A stretch of 5,575 bases of DNA from Woeseia sp964560775 (GTDB lineage: Bacteria; Pseudomonadota; Gammaproteobacteria; Steroidobacterales; Woeseiaceae): assembly GCA_964560775.1 (NCBI GenBank), contig CAZLNH010000100.1, forward strand, positions 1-5,575, written 5' to 3'. Positions 5,336 to 5,575 of this stretch are shown one piece after another (the stretch's first letter is position 1; each line of letters opens with the position of its first letter). The position numbers and the translations under genes were made by a program. Under the pieces are notes generated by a model that saw only the letters and a list, made by a program, of their open reading frames with translations, had not been told where the DNA came from and ran no database searches.

Positions 5336-5575
5336 CCCGTCATCGCGAGGAGCGCAGCGACGTGGAGATTCCCGTCGTCGCGAGGAGCGAAGCGACGTGG
5401 CGATTCCCGTCGTCGCGAGGAGCGAAGCGACGTGGCGACCTGGTGAATCCCGCGACTCTGCCAATCGGTGCGAGATTGCCACGGCCGCCTCCGGCGTCCT
5501 TGCAATGACAGCGACCCCGTCGTCGCGAGGAGCGCAGCGACGTGGCGACCTGGTGAATCTCGCGACTCTGCCAAT
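5336..5575. repeat. REP-like repeat cluster V, right flank of the GIY-YIG gene
   Basis: Three direct units start at 5336, 5371 and 5406, an exact 35-base period. After a linker with GACTCTGCCAATCGG comes an inverted unit at 5470-5510 with the GCCG-CCTC-CGGC core. A further direct unit begins at 5516 and its linker (ending CTCTGCCAAT) is cut by the window edge, so at least one more inverted unit probably follows. The first unit differs slightly (GTGGAGATT instead of GTGGCGATT). Confidence 0.9.

Overview
The window reads like a chromosomal stretch of a GC-rich proteobacterium, most likely a gammaproteobacterium. The clues are a PEP-CTERM exoprotein with sigma-54 promoters, a stand-alone ATP sulfurylase, an enterobacterial-type ManB phosphomannomutase, and many REP-like palindromic repeats. 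The exact lineage cannot be fixed from the sequence.

Layout. Positions 1-109 (minus) hold the start of an exported protein that runs off the left edge. Its upstream region (110-252) carries a consensus sigma-54 promoter and a putative activator site. Positions 253-486 (minus) encode a small ribbon-helix-helix antitoxin-like protein with no toxin partner. Positions 499-683 are four 48-bp tandem repeat units. Positions 684-1265 (minus) encode a complete PEP-CTERM protein. Its control region (1266-1497) has a second sigma-54 promoter, a second copy of the same activator motif, a 9-bp hairpin and a perfect CRP-like dyad. Positions 1496-1545 are a relic of the 3' end of a second phosphomannomutase gene, running straight into a repeat cluster (1541-1731). 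Positions 1849-3039 (plus) are sat. Positions 3040-3296 are repeats between the convergent sat and manB. Positions 3333-4685 (minus) are manB. Positions 4775-4915 and 5336-5575 are two closely similar repeat clusters flanking a small GIY-YIG nuclease gene (5034-5327, plus).

How the parts relate. The two exported-protein genes share promoter type, activator motif, leader layout and Shine-Dalgarno spacing, so they probably belong to one sigma-54 regulon of the PEP-CTERM/exosortase surface system. ManB makes mannose-1-phosphate for GDP-mannose and so could supply exopolysaccharide, which PEP-CTERM systems usually accompany; that link is an inference. Sat interconverts sulfate and APS and has no sulfur-pathway neighbour here. 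Most intergenic gaps are filled by one repeat family whose central stem changes with preserved pairing and which often forms inverted pairs (REPIN-like).

The most notable observations are the paired sigma-54/activator-site architecture, the covarying repeat family that starts exactly at two stop codons, the GIY-YIG gene bracketed by matching composite repeats, and the phosphomannomutase 3'-end relic joined to a repeat.
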